Shown: positions 26,648 through 41,290, numbered from the stretch's first letter. The stretch: DNA of 64,000 nucleotides from Centipeda flueggei ATCC 43531 (GCF_000160695.1 NZ_GG694006.1:426532-490531), one strand, 5' to 3'. Notes: generated by a model not told the origin, from the letters alone. Made by a program: numbers and translations.

Positions 26648-26707
26648 GGGGAAAAATTAAAAAAAGATGATTTTTCCCAAAAACATGTCGATTTTTTAGC
26701 TTTTTTT

Positions 26708-27383
26708 TCAAAAAAACGGTGAATAAGGGACAAAAATGGTGGTCAAATGGTCCATATTGTCCTGCCGATCCAGTTCAAAAAGCGGTATGCGCCGTACCTC
26801 CTGATCGGGCAGACTGAGATGATGCAGATAGTATACCTCCTGCATATCGGAGAGGTGTTCCATCAAGAGGAGCTTGAGATCAGACGCAATTGCACGGGAA
26901 TATACCTGCGTGAAGATGCAGTCCTGCCTCAGCGGTGCACTGACCTGTTCCTCGTTCAGCGCGTCGAGAATGGAAAGTCCATTTACGGGATCGATGCCAA
27001 CTGCTGCAAAGAGCGGATCCAAAAAGCTCATGCCCGGCAAAATCTCGAGAGAGATTGCCTCTTCCTCTGCTGCCGTACGCAGGAGCTGCACCGTACGCTC
27101 CGCAACGTGCGGGCTGCCGGGAACGAGATAGAGCAGATTTCCGGTACGGGCACGCGTACAAAGATCGGTGACAATCGCCGCATACAGCGTCTCAAAGTCC
27201 GCCGTCTTCTCATAGAGTCCGTCATACGACTCATAGTCAATGTGCGCAGTATCCAGTGCTTCTGCACTCGGGTGGATGTGCGTACGCAGGACAATCTGCT
27301 CCGCCTGTTCAATCCGCGTCCATGTTTCACGCGTCATCAGCCCTGCATCACCGGGGCCAAGTCCCGCGACGGTCAAACGATAG

Positions 27384-27391
<8 letters not shown>
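26708..27391 (-). CDS. Tetrapyrrole methylase-family protein (YabN N-terminal type, no MazG domain)
   Basis: 227-aa protein with the SAM-dependent tetrapyrrole methylase fold: VAGLGPGDAGLMT at the N-terminus, YLVPGSPHVAE and a later LEILPGMSF. In Bacillus-type YabN this domain is followed by a MazG pyrophosphohydrolase (total about 480 aa); here the protein ends after the methylase domain. It lies between mfd (8-nt overlap at its start) and HU, the same place where yabN is found elsewhere, so it is probably the yabN orthologue that lost or never gained MazG. Enzyme role unknown. Confidence 0.82.
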
Positions 27392-32633
<5,242 letters not shown>

Positions 32634-32662
32634 GGATAAACTCCTTTCACACCAGCGTCATA

Positions 32663-34321
32663 TTACATCTTCTCCGGAGCTGAGACGCCCAGGATACCAA
32701 GACTGTGACGAATCACGTGCCCTGTCGCAAGCACAAGAGAAAGTCGCGCCGCTGCAAGAACGGGCTCCTGTCCGACAATGCGGCATTTGTTGTAAAACGA
32801 ATGGAACGCTGCAGCAAGCTCATGGCTGTACCGTGCAATACGCTGCGGGGCAAGTTCCGATGCTGCGCGCTCAATCTCCTCTGGATATGCCCCCAGCTTC
32901 TTGATGAGGGCTATCTCCGTCTCATCTGTCAGGACATCCAGTTTCTCTCCTTCGGCAGGGTCAATTCTCATCTCGGCCGCTTGACGGAAAATGCTCGAGA
33001 TGCGCGCATGTGCGTACTGGATGTAGTACACAGGGTTCTCATTCGATTTCTTTTTCGCGAGGTCAAGATCAAAATCGAGCTGACTGTCGAGAGAGCGCAT
33101 CAGGAAGAAATATCGTGCCGCATCAACGCCGACCTCCTCCATCAGCTCCCGCAGGGTAACCGTCTCGCCCGTACGCTTGCTCAGCTTGACAACCTCGCCG
33201 TCCCGATAGAGGCTCACCATCTGGAGAAGCAGCACCGTCAGCTGCTTTGAATCGTGCCCAAGCGCTTCCATCGCTGCCTTCACACGGGCAACATAGCCAT
33301 GATGATCTGCCCCCCAGATATTGACGAGCCGGCCGAAGCCGCGTGCATACTTATTATCGTGATAGGCAATGTCCGCTGCGAGATACGTCGGCACACCGTT
33401 ATCGCGGAAAATCACGCGATCCTTATCGTCCCCGTAATCCGTTGAGCGCAGCCACACTGCACCATCCTTCTCGTAGGCTGTGCCGCGTTCCAGCAGCACA
33501 TCAACAACGCGTTGCACCGCCTCCGGATGAAGCGTGCGCTCACTGAACCAGCGATCGAATGTCACCCTAAAATCCGCCAGATCTTCTCTCAGAACCGCGA
33601 GCTTCTCTTTATAGGCAATATCCTTGAACTTCTCCAACCGCTCCTCTTCGGACAAGGCGAGATAGCGATCCCCATCCCGGTCAATGATGCGCTGTGCTGT
33701 ATCGATGATGTCCGCACCGTGATAGCCGTTCTCTGGAAATACAATCTTCTGTCCGAGTCGTTCAAGATAGCGCGCATTCACCGATATGGCAAGCAGATCC
33801 ATTTGCTTCCCCGCATCGTTGACATAATATTCACTCTGGACCTCATAGCCTGCCGTACGCAGCAGCTTCACCAGTGCCGAGCCAACCGCCGCACCGCGTC
33901 CATGTCCGACGTGGAGGGGCCCCGTCGGATTCGCACTGACGTACTCTACCTGTATCGGAGGCAGATCTTTCGGCGGAAGCGCGCCATAGTTCTCCCCTGT
34001 ACGGAGAATGTCGCGCAGCGTATCTGCAATCACATCTTTCTTGAGATAGAAATTAAGAAAGCCGGGACCCGCCACCTCTGCATGATCAAGCCATGAGCCC
34101 GTGATGTGAGTCCCCAGAATCTCCGCGATCTTCTTCGGAGGTTGATGAAAAATACGTGCCGACTGCATGGCGAAATTTGTTGCAAAATCGCCAAGTTCCT
34201 TGTTCGGCGGTTCCTCCAGAAGAATGGGCGGAAGCGTACCGCCCTCCGAAAGTTCTCCCGCTGACACCGCCGCTTTTACGGCATTGATGAGCGCCTGCTC
34301 AATCTGCTGTTTGATATCCAC
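32663..34321 (-). CDS. argS: Arginyl-tRNA synthetase
   Basis: Class I aminoacyl-tRNA synthetase, 552 aa. It has the N-terminal Add-1 domain, the HIGH signature SANPTGPLHVGHGRG, and the C-terminal anticodon-binding DALR domain. GTG 34321 is chosen: AAAGGAGACC lies 8 nt upstream and the product starts VDIKQQIEQAL, as expected for the family; it overlaps the DUF1934 stop by 23 nt. No T-box leader is visible, and the gene appears to be transcribed with DUF1934. Confidence 0.96.
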   Translation of the reverse strand: MDIKQQIEQALINAVKAAVSAGELSEGGTLPPILLEEPPNKELGDFATNFAMQSARIFHQPPKKIAEILGTHITGSWLDHAEVAGPGFLNFYLKKDVIADTLRDILRTGENYGALPPKDLPPIQVEYVSANPTGPLHVGHGRGAAVGSALVKLLRTAGYEVQSEYYVNDAGKQMDLLAISVNARYLERLGQKIVFPENGYHGADIIDTAQRIIDRDGDRYLALSEEERLEKFKDIAYKEKLAVLREDLADFRVTFDRWFSERTLHPEAVQRVVDVLLERGTAYEKDGAVWLRSTDYGDDKDRVIFRDNGVPTYLAADIAYHDNKYARGFGRLVNIWGADHHGYVARVKAAMEALGHDSKQLTVLLLQMVSLYRDGEVVKLSKRTGETVTLRELMEEVGVDAARYFFLMRSLDSQLDFDLDLAKKKSNENPVYYIQYAHARISSIFRQAAEMRIDPAEGEKLDVLTDETEIALIKKLGAYPEEIERAASELAPQRIARYSHELAAAFHSFYNKCRIVGQEPVLAAARLSLVLATGHVIRHSLGILGVSAPEKM

Positions 34322-34769
34322 CTTGATTTGGTCTCCTTTGCATTGGCTCAATTCGTATCTCAAGGGTATTGTCACTCTGGCGCATACCGTCAACATAGAG
34401 TGTATAAAAAATATATGCCTCCTCCACCCCATTGGAGAGCGTGCGTACACGCAGGCGGCGCGTCAATGTAGAGAGCGAGAACCGCCCATAGGGTGTTCGG
34501 TAGTCTCCGTGCCGTTCCTGCCCCGGCACAAAACTCTGTGTACAGCGCACAACGCCGCGCCGCTGCAGGCGCACTTCCTCCGTATTGATGCGCAGAATGG
34601 TCGGCACCGTCGCTCCTTCAATCAGCTCAGCATCGTCATAGCTTACATAGCGGCTCTCTCCACGCAAAAAACGCCGTCCCATAACGGACAGCGTAATACG
34701 GCTCTCCTCACCCGCAGCATCTACCTGTCTTCCTCTAAAAAAGACACGCACCTGCTCTGCACCCTTCAT
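34299..34769 (-). CDS. DUF1934 domain protein (YwiB-like)
   Basis: 156-aa beta-rich protein. The pattern of strands, VSYDDAELIEGA, and the QSFVPGQERHGDYRTPYG-type segment match DUF1934 proteins, which have a lipocalin-like barrel and are often encoded just before argS in Firmicutes, as here. Function unknown. ATG 34769 follows GGAGGGG. Its 3' end overlaps argS, suggesting coupled translation. Confidence 0.8.
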   Translation of the reverse strand: MKGAEQVRVFFRGRQVDAAGEESRITLSVMGRRFLRGESRYVSYDDAELIEGATVPTILRINTEEVRLQRRGVVRCTQSFVPGQERHGDYRTPYGRFSLSTLTRRLRVRTLSNGVEEAYIFYTLYVDGMRQSDNTLEIRIEPMQRRPNQGGYQTAD

Positions 34770-34814
34770 CGAACAACCCCTCCGATAAAAAGTGTTCTGC
34801 GCAGCGAAAGCATG

Positions 34815-34842
34815 ACAGAAAGCTGCATATCTGTCATCCCTT
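34815..34842. repeat. Inverted repeat between cheX and DUF1934
   Basis: ATGACAGA / TCTGTCAT stem with a 10-nt loop, just after the CheX stop. It lacks a T run on the minus strand, so it is a structural repeat or weak terminator. Confidence 0.4.
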
Positions 34843-34847
34843 CGATA

Positions 34848-35312
34848 CTAAACCTGGTCAACAGCGATATCCAGCTCGACAAGTTTCCCGCTCAGATCCA
34901 TGGAAACGACGAGATATTGTCCATCGCAGACCTTTACTTCGAAGTCGGCACCAACCGTCAGCGAAGGAGTCGAAATATCAACATCCAGCTCCAGTGCCGT
35001 GATGTTCGTTGCCGTATGTGCCGTCAGCATATTACTGAGCTCCGAGATTGCACTCTGCGCCATCTCGTCAAACGACTCAACCGGCATCCCCATCATCATC
35101 TGGGAGGCAATGAACTTCGCCGTATCTTCGCTCATATTGTAAACCACATTCCCACGAATCTGCTTCGTAAAGCCGACCAGCATGGACACGCCGTGGCTTT
35201 TAACCCGGCTCGACGCCGCATAGAGCTTTGTGCGCGTCGGTTCTGGAAACCCCAGCATCGGCATGACCGTTGTAAAGGCATCCACAAAAGGATTGATCAG
35301 TTTTGCGTCCAT
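34848..35312 (-). CDS. CheX/CheC-like chemotaxis phosphatase
   Basis: 154-aa protein of the CheC/CheX/FliY phosphatase family. The catalytic pattern E-x2-N is visible in SAISELSNMLTA (about residues 85-97). CheX dephosphorylates CheY-P. It begins 3 nt after the CheY-CheX fusion gene, so the pair is co-translated. The ending lies before a hairpin at 34815-34842. No other che genes are nearby. Confidence 0.83.
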   Translation of the reverse strand: MDAKLINPFVDAFTTVMPMLGFPEPTRTKLYAASSRVKSHGVSMLVGFTKQIRGNVVYNMSEDTAKFIASQMMMGMPVESFDEMAQSAISELSNMLTAHTATNITALELDVDISTPSLTVGADFEVKVCDGQYLVVSMDLSGKLVELDIAVDQV

Positions 35313-35315
35313 CGA

Positions 35316-36179
35316 TTACTCTCCTTCTGCAAAGCCCACATTCATCTGGACCGTCCCTATCGGCAGCTGTATGCTGATACAGAACGTCGTCATGCGGGGA
35401 CTCACAATATGCACTTTTGTCCCACAGATCGTTCCTGGAGGAGTCAAGCGCAGTTCCTTCCCGTCCAGCACATTGTTGATCTTCGAAACGGCCCGGCCTG
35501 CAATGATGTTTGCAGCTTCTTCCACTGCATCCACTGCCTCATTTTCACCAAGTTCCTCCACCGTGGAGCGCCCGAGCATATGCATAGTAAAAAGGCGTAC
35601 TACCGGCTCTTCTGCATAGAGAATGACACGACCAGTGGTATACCCCGTGATCCCAATGATGACAGCGGCACCATTCACATCAAGCGTACGCGGCACATAA
35701 GGTGTGATTTCCGTTTCGCCCTCCATCTTAAGAAGGCCGGCCGTTCCCTGCTGAAGTGCCCGTGCAAATGGCTTTGCATAAAGTTCACGGAAAGCAGCCT
35801 CCCTGCTTTCCGTTCCGTGTGCGATCAGATGCAGCGTATCCACCAGATCATGCTTCGACACCGGTTTTTGAAGGAATGCACGTACCCCAACTGCCTTGCC
35901 CTGGGTGATAAGCTTCAAATCCTTCATTGCACTGATCATTAGAATCCGTGCATCTGCATTCTGTATAAGGATACGTCTGCTGCACTCCAGCCCGTTGGTG
36001 TCCGGCAAATTCATATCCATTGTCACGAGATCTGGCTGCATCTCTGTATAGAGCTTCAGTGCCTCTGCTGCATCGCCAGCCATCCCACAGATCTCGAAAT
36101 CCGTCTCCCTTAGGTTCTCAGCAAGCATCACGCGGCTGATCTTGGAGTCATCCACGATCAGCACCCGCAATTTTCCCAT
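35316..36179 (-). CDS. CheY-like receiver fused to a CheX/CheC domain
   Basis: 287-aa fusion. Residues 1-120 are a receiver with the acidic pair (LIVDDS), phospho-acceptor Asp in LVTMDMNLPD and a KPVS lysine. Residues from about 135 are a CheX-like domain, with EAVDAVEEAANIIAGRA containing the E-x-x-N phosphatase pattern. Thus receiver and phosphatase lie in one chain, which may make the receiver self-resetting. Together with the next gene it forms a two-gene chemotaxis or motility signal module. Confidence 0.82.
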   Translation of the reverse strand: MGKLRVLIVDDSKISRVMLAENLRETDFEICGMAGDAAEALKLYTEMQPDLVTMDMNLPDTNGLECSRRILIQNADARILMISAMKDLKLITQGKAVGVRAFLQKPVSKHDLVDTLHLIAHGTESREAAFRELYAKPFARALQQGTAGLLKMEGETEITPYVPRTLDVNGAAVIIGITGYTTGRVILYAEEPVVRLFTMHMLGRSTVEELGENEAVDAVEEAANIIAGRAVSKINNVLDGKELRLTPPGTICGTKVHIVSPRMTTFCISIQLPIGTVQMNVGFAEGE

Positions 36180-36244
36180 TCAAGCGCCCCCTCTGCTGTG
36201 AACAATCGGCTTGGAATATATTATACACAAAAAAGAACCGTTCG

Positions 36245-36610
36245 TCACATGTTTTTTGGGAGAACTTCAATCCAATAACCATCCGGATCCTCTACAAAGT
36301 AAATTCCCATCCCTGCGTTTTCATAGCAGATGATTCCCATCTCCGTATGTCTTTCATGTGCCGCTTTGTAGTCATCCGCATGAAGTGCCAGATGGAACTC
36401 TTTTTCCCCAAGATTATAGGGGTCCTTGCGTTCATGCAGATACGTCAGCTCCAGTTCAAAGTCCGTCGTGCCATCCGTCAGGTAAACGAGGGTAAAGCCC
36501 TCCGCCTCCAGACGGCGCTTCTCCCGAAAGCCAAATGCCATCTCATAAAACGCCATGCTGCGTTCCAGATCAAGTACGTTGAAATTCACATGTGTAAAGG
36601 TAAACGCCAT
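36245..36610 (-). CDS. gloA: Lactoylglutathione lyase (glyoxalase I)-like
   Basis: 121-aa protein of the vicinal-oxygen-chelate fold, typical glyoxalase I length. It begins with the metal His in FTHVNFNVLDLERSMAFYE, and the Glu/His ligands FELELTYL, FHLALHADD and WIEVLPK are in place. It would detoxify methylglyoxal as the hemithioacetal with glutathione or another thiol. ATG 36610 follows GGGGAGG. Confidence 0.88.
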   Translation of the reverse strand: MAFTFTHVNFNVLDLERSMAFYEMAFGFREKRRLEAEGFTLVYLTDGTTDFELELTYLHERKDPYNLGEKEFHLALHADDYKAAHERHTEMGIICYENAGMGIYFVEDPDGYWIEVLPKNM

Positions 36611-36715
36611 AATATCCTCCCCATCGTCGTAAGCACCAAGAGGCGCAGGCTGAATATCAGCACTTCTTCTATATCGGCAAATTCCGTCATCATCATAAGA
36701 GCATCGCGCCGTTCT

Positions 36716-38188
36716 CTACTGCCGATTCACACGGTCAAAGAGCTCCGTCACGGCCACAGGCGGCTCTGCATCCATCCAACTCACAAGGCAGACGGCGAGA
36801 AGTGCCAGCAGAAAGCCCGGGACGATTTCATAGAGGCCGAAGAAGGCAAACTGCTTCCAGACGAGCACGGTCATGCCGCCCGTCACAATGCCTGCGAGCA
36901 CACCACGTGCCGTCGTCCGCCGCCAAAAGAGGCACAGAAGAAGCGCAGGGCCAAAAGCGGCGCCGAAGCCTGCCCATGCGTATGCCACCATATCGAGGAT
37001 AAAATTGTCCGGGCTGAGTCCGAGGTAGATTGCCGCCGCCGCAATGACAAGAACGGACAGGCGGCTTACCCAGACCAGTTCCCCCTGCTGTGCCGCAGGG
37101 CGGAAGCTGCGCCGATAGATATCCTGTGCGAATGCCGAAGCCGCGACCAGGAGCTGTGCCGATGCCGTACTCATAATCGCCGCCAGCACCGCCGCCAAGA
37201 TCAGTCCTGCGACGATTGGCGGAAAGAGCTTGCCCGCCATCGTGAGGAACACAGTCTCTGCAGCCGTACCCAGCAGCGGAACCTCAAGATATACCGCTCC
37301 CACCATGCCGACGAGAATCGCCGCCGAGAGGGAAATCACTACCCACGACATGGCAATGCGTGTCGCCTGAGGGAGCTCATCTGCATGGCGGATCGCCATA
37401 AAGCGCACAAGGATATGCGGCTGTCCAAAGTAGCCAAGCCCCCACCCCATCAGCGAAATGAACTCGATGACCCCCAGCGTGCTGCCGTCCGCTTTCATTA
37501 ATGGTGAGAAAAATGCGGGGTGCTGCGTATAGATCAGATCCGCCGTTGCCGTGAATCCTCCCAACATCAGTGCTGCTCCCACGGGTACCACAAGGATGGC
37601 AAAAAACATCATTGCGCCCTGAATAAAATCTGTGCGTGACACGGCGAGAAATCCGCCGACCAGTGTATAGAACACGACAACCGCCGCACCGAGCAGCAGT
37701 GCTGTCAAATACGGGAGCTGAAAGATCATCTCAAAGAGACGCCCTGCCGCCACAAAGCCTGACGAGGTATAAAGAATAAAAAAGATAAGAATAAAGATCG
37801 CCGGAACAACGCGCAGTGCGCCCGAATGGGCAAAAAAACGATTTTCAAAGAAATCCGGCAAAGTCAGGGAGTTCTGTGCCAGCTCCGTATAGACACGCAG
37901 ACGCGCCGCGACAAACTGCCAATTTGCCCATGTCCCAAGCGCAAGACCGAGCGCAATCCACCCGGCATTGAGCCCTGCCACATAGGCGAAGCCGGGCAGC
38001 CCCATCAGCATCCACCCCGACATATCTGATGCTTCGGCACTCATTGATGTCACCCAGGCGCCAAGCTTCCGATTGCCGAGGAAGTAGTCACTCATATTGC
38101 GTGTCCGCCGATAATAGTAGACACCAATCCCCATCATTATGAGCATATAGACGAGAAAAATGGCACTGATCTCAATTCGCTCTGCCAA
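36716..38188 (-). CDS. putP: Sodium/proline symporter
   Basis: SSS-family (SLC5-like) transporter, about 490 aa with around 13 membrane helices. Conserved PutP stretches include FLGNRKLGAWVTSMSAEASDMSGW (split across helices) and GGFLAVSRTDFIQGAMM. Three consecutive TTG codons (38194, 38191, 38188) follow GGAG; I use 38188, which gives 8-nt spacing. It imports proline with Na+ and could feed catabolism or osmotic balance. No putA is in the window. Confidence 0.9.
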   Translation of the reverse strand: MAERIEISAIFLVYMLIMMGIGVYYYRRTRNMSDYFLGNRKLGAWVTSMSAEASDMSGWMLMGLPGFAYVAGLNAGWIALGLALGTWANWQFVAARLRVYTELAQNSLTLPDFFENRFFAHSGALRVVPAIFILIFFILYTSSGFVAAGRLFEMIFQLPYLTALLLGAAVVVFYTLVGGFLAVSRTDFIQGAMMFFAILVVPVGAALMLGGFTATADLIYTQHPAFFSPLMKADGSTLGVIEFISLMGWGLGYFGQPHILVRFMAIRHADELPQATRIAMSWVVISLSAAILVGMVGAVYLEVPLLGTAAETVFLTMAGKLFPPIVAGLILAAVLAAIMSTASAQLLVAASAFAQDIYRRSFRPAAQQGELVWVSRLSVLVIAAAAIYLGLSPDNFILDMVAYAWAGFGAAFGPALLLCLFWRRTTARGVLAGIVTGGMTVLVWKQFAFFGLYEIVPGFLLALLAVCLVSWMDAEPPVAVTELFDRVNRQ

Positions 38189-38323
38189 CAACAAATCTCC
38201 TAACTGCACAAAAGAAGCACCGATAAAATCTCCGCAGTCCGTGCTTCTCAAAATATCCAGTTCATTATACGGGATTTCGGAAGGAAAAGCAAAATATTTC
38301 CCAGCCCTTCTGCTCTGTCATAC

Positions 38324-38348
38324 AAAAAGCCCCGCGCACGCGCGGGGC
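38324..38348 (-). terminator. Rubredoxin gene terminator
   Basis: Minus-strand stem GCCCCGCG / CGCGGGGC with a 4-nt loop followed by TTTTT, 19 nt after the rubredoxin stop. Confidence 0.85.
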
Positions 38349-38366
38349 AAGAGCAGAAGTATCCTG

Positions 38367-38528
38367 TCACTCCTGCTGCTCAAACATGCTCTTATCCACC
38401 CCACAGAGAGGGCAGACAAAATCCTCCGGCAAATCATCGAACGCTACACCGGGAGCGAGATCGTAGTCTGCATCCCCTTTCGCCTCGTCATACACCCAGC
38501 CGCACACTGTGCAAACCCACGTCTTCAT
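38367..38528 (-). CDS. rd: Rubredoxin
   Basis: 53-aa iron-sulfur electron carrier. Translation gives the two CxxCG knuckles, [12 protein letters not shown] (first pair) and [14 protein letters not shown] (second pair), spaced as in classical rubredoxins, with [12 protein letters not shown] between them. The single Fe(Cys)4 centre would pass electrons, for example to superoxide reductase or rubrerythrin-type partners in anaerobes. ATG 38528 follows GGAGGAG. It is transcribed alone, between its own terminator and an AT-rich promoter region. Confidence 0.95.
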   Translation of the reverse strand: MKTWVCTVCGWVYDEAKGDADYDLAPGVAFDDLPEDFVCPLCGVDKSMFEQQE

Positions 38529-38604
38529 AAGAACTCCTCCTCATATATAATACACCGATAATCATTGATGATATTGGCTGCGTATCTACTAACCAATAAC
38601 TATT

Positions 38605-38636
38605 ATTATATTATAGCATCTTTCCCTTTTTGTCTA
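38605..38636 (-). promoter_or_regulatory. Putative rubredoxin promoter
   Basis: Minus strand TAGACA (38631-38636) followed by overlapping TATAAT-like boxes (38605-38615). The best spacing is not certain (15-20 nt). The leader also contains an ATCATTGATGAT palindromic stretch near 38563-38574, of the Fur/PerR-box size but only partly similar. Confidence 0.35.
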
Positions 38637-38655
38637 TAGGGAGAAAGAAAAAATT

Positions 38656-39423
38656 TTACGAGTTTTTTCCGTAGCGATACTCTGTCGGCTTCATGCCCAT
38701 GTGCTTTTGAAAGATCTTGCTGAAATACCGCGTGTCCTGATAGCCGCAGGCGGCAGCAACGGCATAAACCTTTGCATCACTCTCACGCAGCAGATGCCCC
38801 GCCCGGCGCAGACGGCACTCCGTCAAATAAGAGCTGAACGATGTTCCGCAGCGGGAAAAGAGCTTGTGCAGATAGCTGACGCTCAGCCCCAGCTCGTCGG
38901 CGACCTCACGTACCGTGATCGGTTCTGCTATATGTTCCTCCATGTGGCGCATGGCATGCAGGAGATACCCGCGCACAGGCTCTTCCTTGGGCAGAGCAAT
39001 GTTCCCGCACATATCCTCCCTTTGATCAGGATGAATGTTTTCCGTACGGCGCCCCATGATATGCCCCGCAGCAAGCTTCATTGCGGCAGCCAGCTCTTCG
39101 TCATCCAACGGCTTAAGAAGATACGCACACACCCCGAGAGAAATGGCCCGTTGGGCATATTCAAACTCACTGTATCCGGACAGGATGATATACTCCGCAT
39201 CCAGTTCACCGCGCAGACGGGAAATGACTTCCAGCCCCGTCAGCCCCGGCATCTTGATGTCCACAATCAGTATGTCGGGGCGGTGTTCCCGCGCCATGAG
39301 GATCCCCTCCATGCCGCTGCCGGCAGCGCCGACGACCTCAGCGCCAAAATCCTTCCACGGGGTCAGCTGCACAATGCCCTGTCGCTGCATTGGTTCATCA
39401 TCAATGACAAGCACCTTAATCAT
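38656..39423 (-). CDS. AraC-type response regulator (YesN-like)
   Basis: 255-aa two-domain regulator. Residues 1-120 form a receiver (VIDDEP, phospho-acceptor in ILIVDIKMPG, and KPLDD). Residues from about 150 form an AraC/HTH_18 pair (ITVREVADELGLSVSYLHKLF, then AAACGYQDTRYFSKIFQKHMG). It overlaps the histidine kinase gene by 8 nt, so they form a two-component system. Likely target genes are transport or surface functions sensed by the kinase. Confidence 0.9.
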   Translation of the reverse strand: MIKVLVIDDEPMQRQGIVQLTPWKDFGAEVVGAAGSGMEGILMAREHRPDILIVDIKMPGLTGLEVISRLRGELDAEYIILSGYSEFEYAQRAISLGVCAYLLKPLDDEELAAAMKLAAGHIMGRRTENIHPDQREDMCGNIALPKEEPVRGYLLHAMRHMEEHIAEPITVREVADELGLSVSYLHKLFSRCGTSFSSYLTECRLRRAGHLLRESDAKVYAVAAACGYQDTRYFSKIFQKHMGMKPTEYRYGKNS

Positions 39424-41110
39424 CGCACGGAGCCTCCTTCATGTACTTCAACGTAAGCCGCACCTCAGTCCCCTTCTTCTCCACGCTGGAGAGATCAATG
39501 CCGCAGTCTGCATCTCCATTTAAAGCAGCGCGCATATGGACGTTATAGAGGCCGAAGTGATTGTCGTCCTTCCGCGCAAGCACTTCCCGCCGTCGCTCGT
39601 CAGACATTCCCTGACCATCATCTTTCACCACAAAAATGACATGACTGCCATCTTGCCGCCCCGTGACAGCGATGTGTCCACCGCGCTCCACACTCTCAAT
39701 GCCGTGTTGTATCGCATTCTCAACGAGTGGCTGAAGGATTAGCTTTGGCACATAGCTTCCTGCAATTCCCGGCTCCACATTTATCGCCACCATCAGACGT
39801 CCCTCAAAGCGCCGCTGCTGGATTTTCAAATAAGTTCGCAAAAATGCCAATTCTTCTGCCACTGTGACAAACTCCTTCATAGCCATTGAAGCACGCAGAA
39901 GCTTTCCAAGCTGTACCGCAGTATCTGCAGCCCCCTCTGCATCACCGAGTTTGGCGCTCCACTTAATGAGATTCAGGGTATTATACATAAAATGCGGGCG
40001 AATCATCTCCGTCAGCGACTTGACCTCTGCCATGCGCAACCGCCGTTCACGCGCGCGGTTCTCCGCCAGAAGTATCCGTATATGCTCGACAAGGCTGTTG
40101 AACGTACGTGCCAGCTCGCCAATCTCATCGTGTCGCCGCGCATCCAGTTGTGTACAGAAATCGTCCGAGGTACGCACCCGCCGCATTGCTGTTGTCAGCG
40201 TGTGGAGCGGACGCCAGAGCCGGCGGCTGAGCTGCCATGTCAGATATGCCGTTACCGCCAGAGCAGCACCATCTACGGCGAGAACGAGGCGAAAGAGTTC
40301 ATCCACCGGCGCAGCATCCATACGCTGACGCAGATGAACGGCAATCCCAGTTGCCGCTGAGGTGTACACATAGTCACGAAATACAGATGCTGATGTTTCC
40401 TCCTCTGCCGCAGGAGAAAAAAGTGCAGAAAATCCCTCACGGTGATGATCGAGCATATCCATCATCACGTAATGATGACGGTCCGTTAGGATGATCTGTC
40501 CCTCGTTGCCGTCCTGAACGCGCTGAATAAGCGGAACAAGAGCCTCACGGTGCACATCGACAACAACAACGCCGAGGAGTTTTCCGTCGTGTCTCAGTGC
40601 ATGTGCCATCGAGAACACGGTATCCTGCTGATCTGGAGCAGAACGATCTGCCGCCAAAAGGGCCCAGTGATCCTCCGCCGTCGCCCTGCCAATCACTCCC
40701 CAATAAAGATTTTCCGGCAAACGATATGCACGTGGTACATCATCCGTGGCAACAGCACGCCTCCCATCCGCGGGGAGCAAATAGACGGCCGCCTCGCCGG
40801 AGCGTCCGGAGAGTGCTCCGTAAAGATCTGCATAGAGGTGAGCCAGATCCGTCTGCATGCCCTCCATATAGTCAAAGACCTCATCTCTGACAAGAAGAGG
40901 CATCATCAGTCGCTGATAGCCGAGGACGAGATGATCTATCTCACGTGAGATGCGCTGTACCTCTGCACGCCCTGCCTTAGCCTGCGTATCCTCATAGGCA
41001 CGATCCGCAGCATAAAGGATAATCGCTGAGGCGATCAAAAGAGGAAAGAGCCCGCCCAGAAGGAGGTATGCGAACAAGCGCTTTTGATAGCTGATCGAAT
41101 ACCACTTCAT
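39416..41110 (-). CDS. Sensor histidine kinase (YesM/LytS-like HPK7 class)
   Basis: 564-aa membrane kinase. Membrane helix near residues 12-32, an extracytoplasmic domain of about 240 residues, second helix near 275-295, HAMP, then a kinase with the phospho-His in MIRPHFMYNTLN and ATPase motifs LQPLVENAIQHGI and VKDDGQGM. This kinase class pairs with AraC-type regulators, as here. ATG 41110 follows GAGGTGG. It has a promoter of its own (41206-41234). Confidence 0.9.
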   Translation of the reverse strand: MKWYSISYQKRLFAYLLLGGLFPLLIASAIILYAADRAYEDTQAKAGRAEVQRISREIDHLVLGYQRLMMPLLVRDEVFDYMEGMQTDLAHLYADLYGALSGRSGEAAVYLLPADGRRAVATDDVPRAYRLPENLYWGVIGRATAEDHWALLAADRSAPDQQDTVFSMAHALRHDGKLLGVVVVDVHREALVPLIQRVQDGNEGQIILTDRHHYVMMDMLDHHREGFSALFSPAAEEETSASVFRDYVYTSAATGIAVHLRQRMDAAPVDELFRLVLAVDGAALAVTAYLTWQLSRRLWRPLHTLTTAMRRVRTSDDFCTQLDARRHDEIGELARTFNSLVEHIRILLAENRARERRLRMAEVKSLTEMIRPHFMYNTLNLIKWSAKLGDAEGAADTAVQLGKLLRASMAMKEFVTVAEELAFLRTYLKIQQRRFEGRLMVAINVEPGIAGSYVPKLILQPLVENAIQHGIESVERGGHIAVTGRQDGSHVIFVVKDDGQGMSDERRREVLARKDDNHFGLYNVHMRAALNGDADCGIDLSSVEKKGTEVRLTLKYMKEAPCDD

Positions 41111-41203
41111 TGGTGCAATCCACCTCGTTCAAAATCGGAGAATCATTCTATAAAATATCCGTCATAAAGAATCGCTCTATTCCTCAATCTTCAGACTATA
41201 AAG

Positions 41204-41225
41204 AAAGAATAAAGACAAATTCTTT
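41204..41225 (-). promoter_or_regulatory. Possible operator inside the kinase promoter
   Basis: Perfect 7-bp inverted repeat AAAGAAT / ATTCTTT covering the -10 and the spacer of the histidine-kinase promoter; position suits a repressor or autoregulator site. Confidence 0.4.
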
Positions 41226-41234
41226 CTCTGTCAA
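41206..41234 (-). promoter_or_regulatory. Promoter of the kinase-regulator operon
   Basis: Minus strand TTGACA (41229-41234), 17-nt spacer, TATTCT (41206-41211), about 95 nt before the kinase ATG. Confidence 0.65.
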
Positions 41235-41290
41235 GTGAAAATTATCAATTCGTATATATTTTTATTGTGCTCCATTAAAAAAGACAAAGG

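Noticed and set aside
34167-35942. Open frame of 591 codons on the plus strand
   Set aside because: Runs antisense through argS, DUF1934, cheX and the CheY-CheX gene, all supported by motifs.
38555-38580. Possible Fur box near the rubredoxin gene
   Set aside because: By eye only about half of the positions match the 19-bp consensus; not listed as a separate site.
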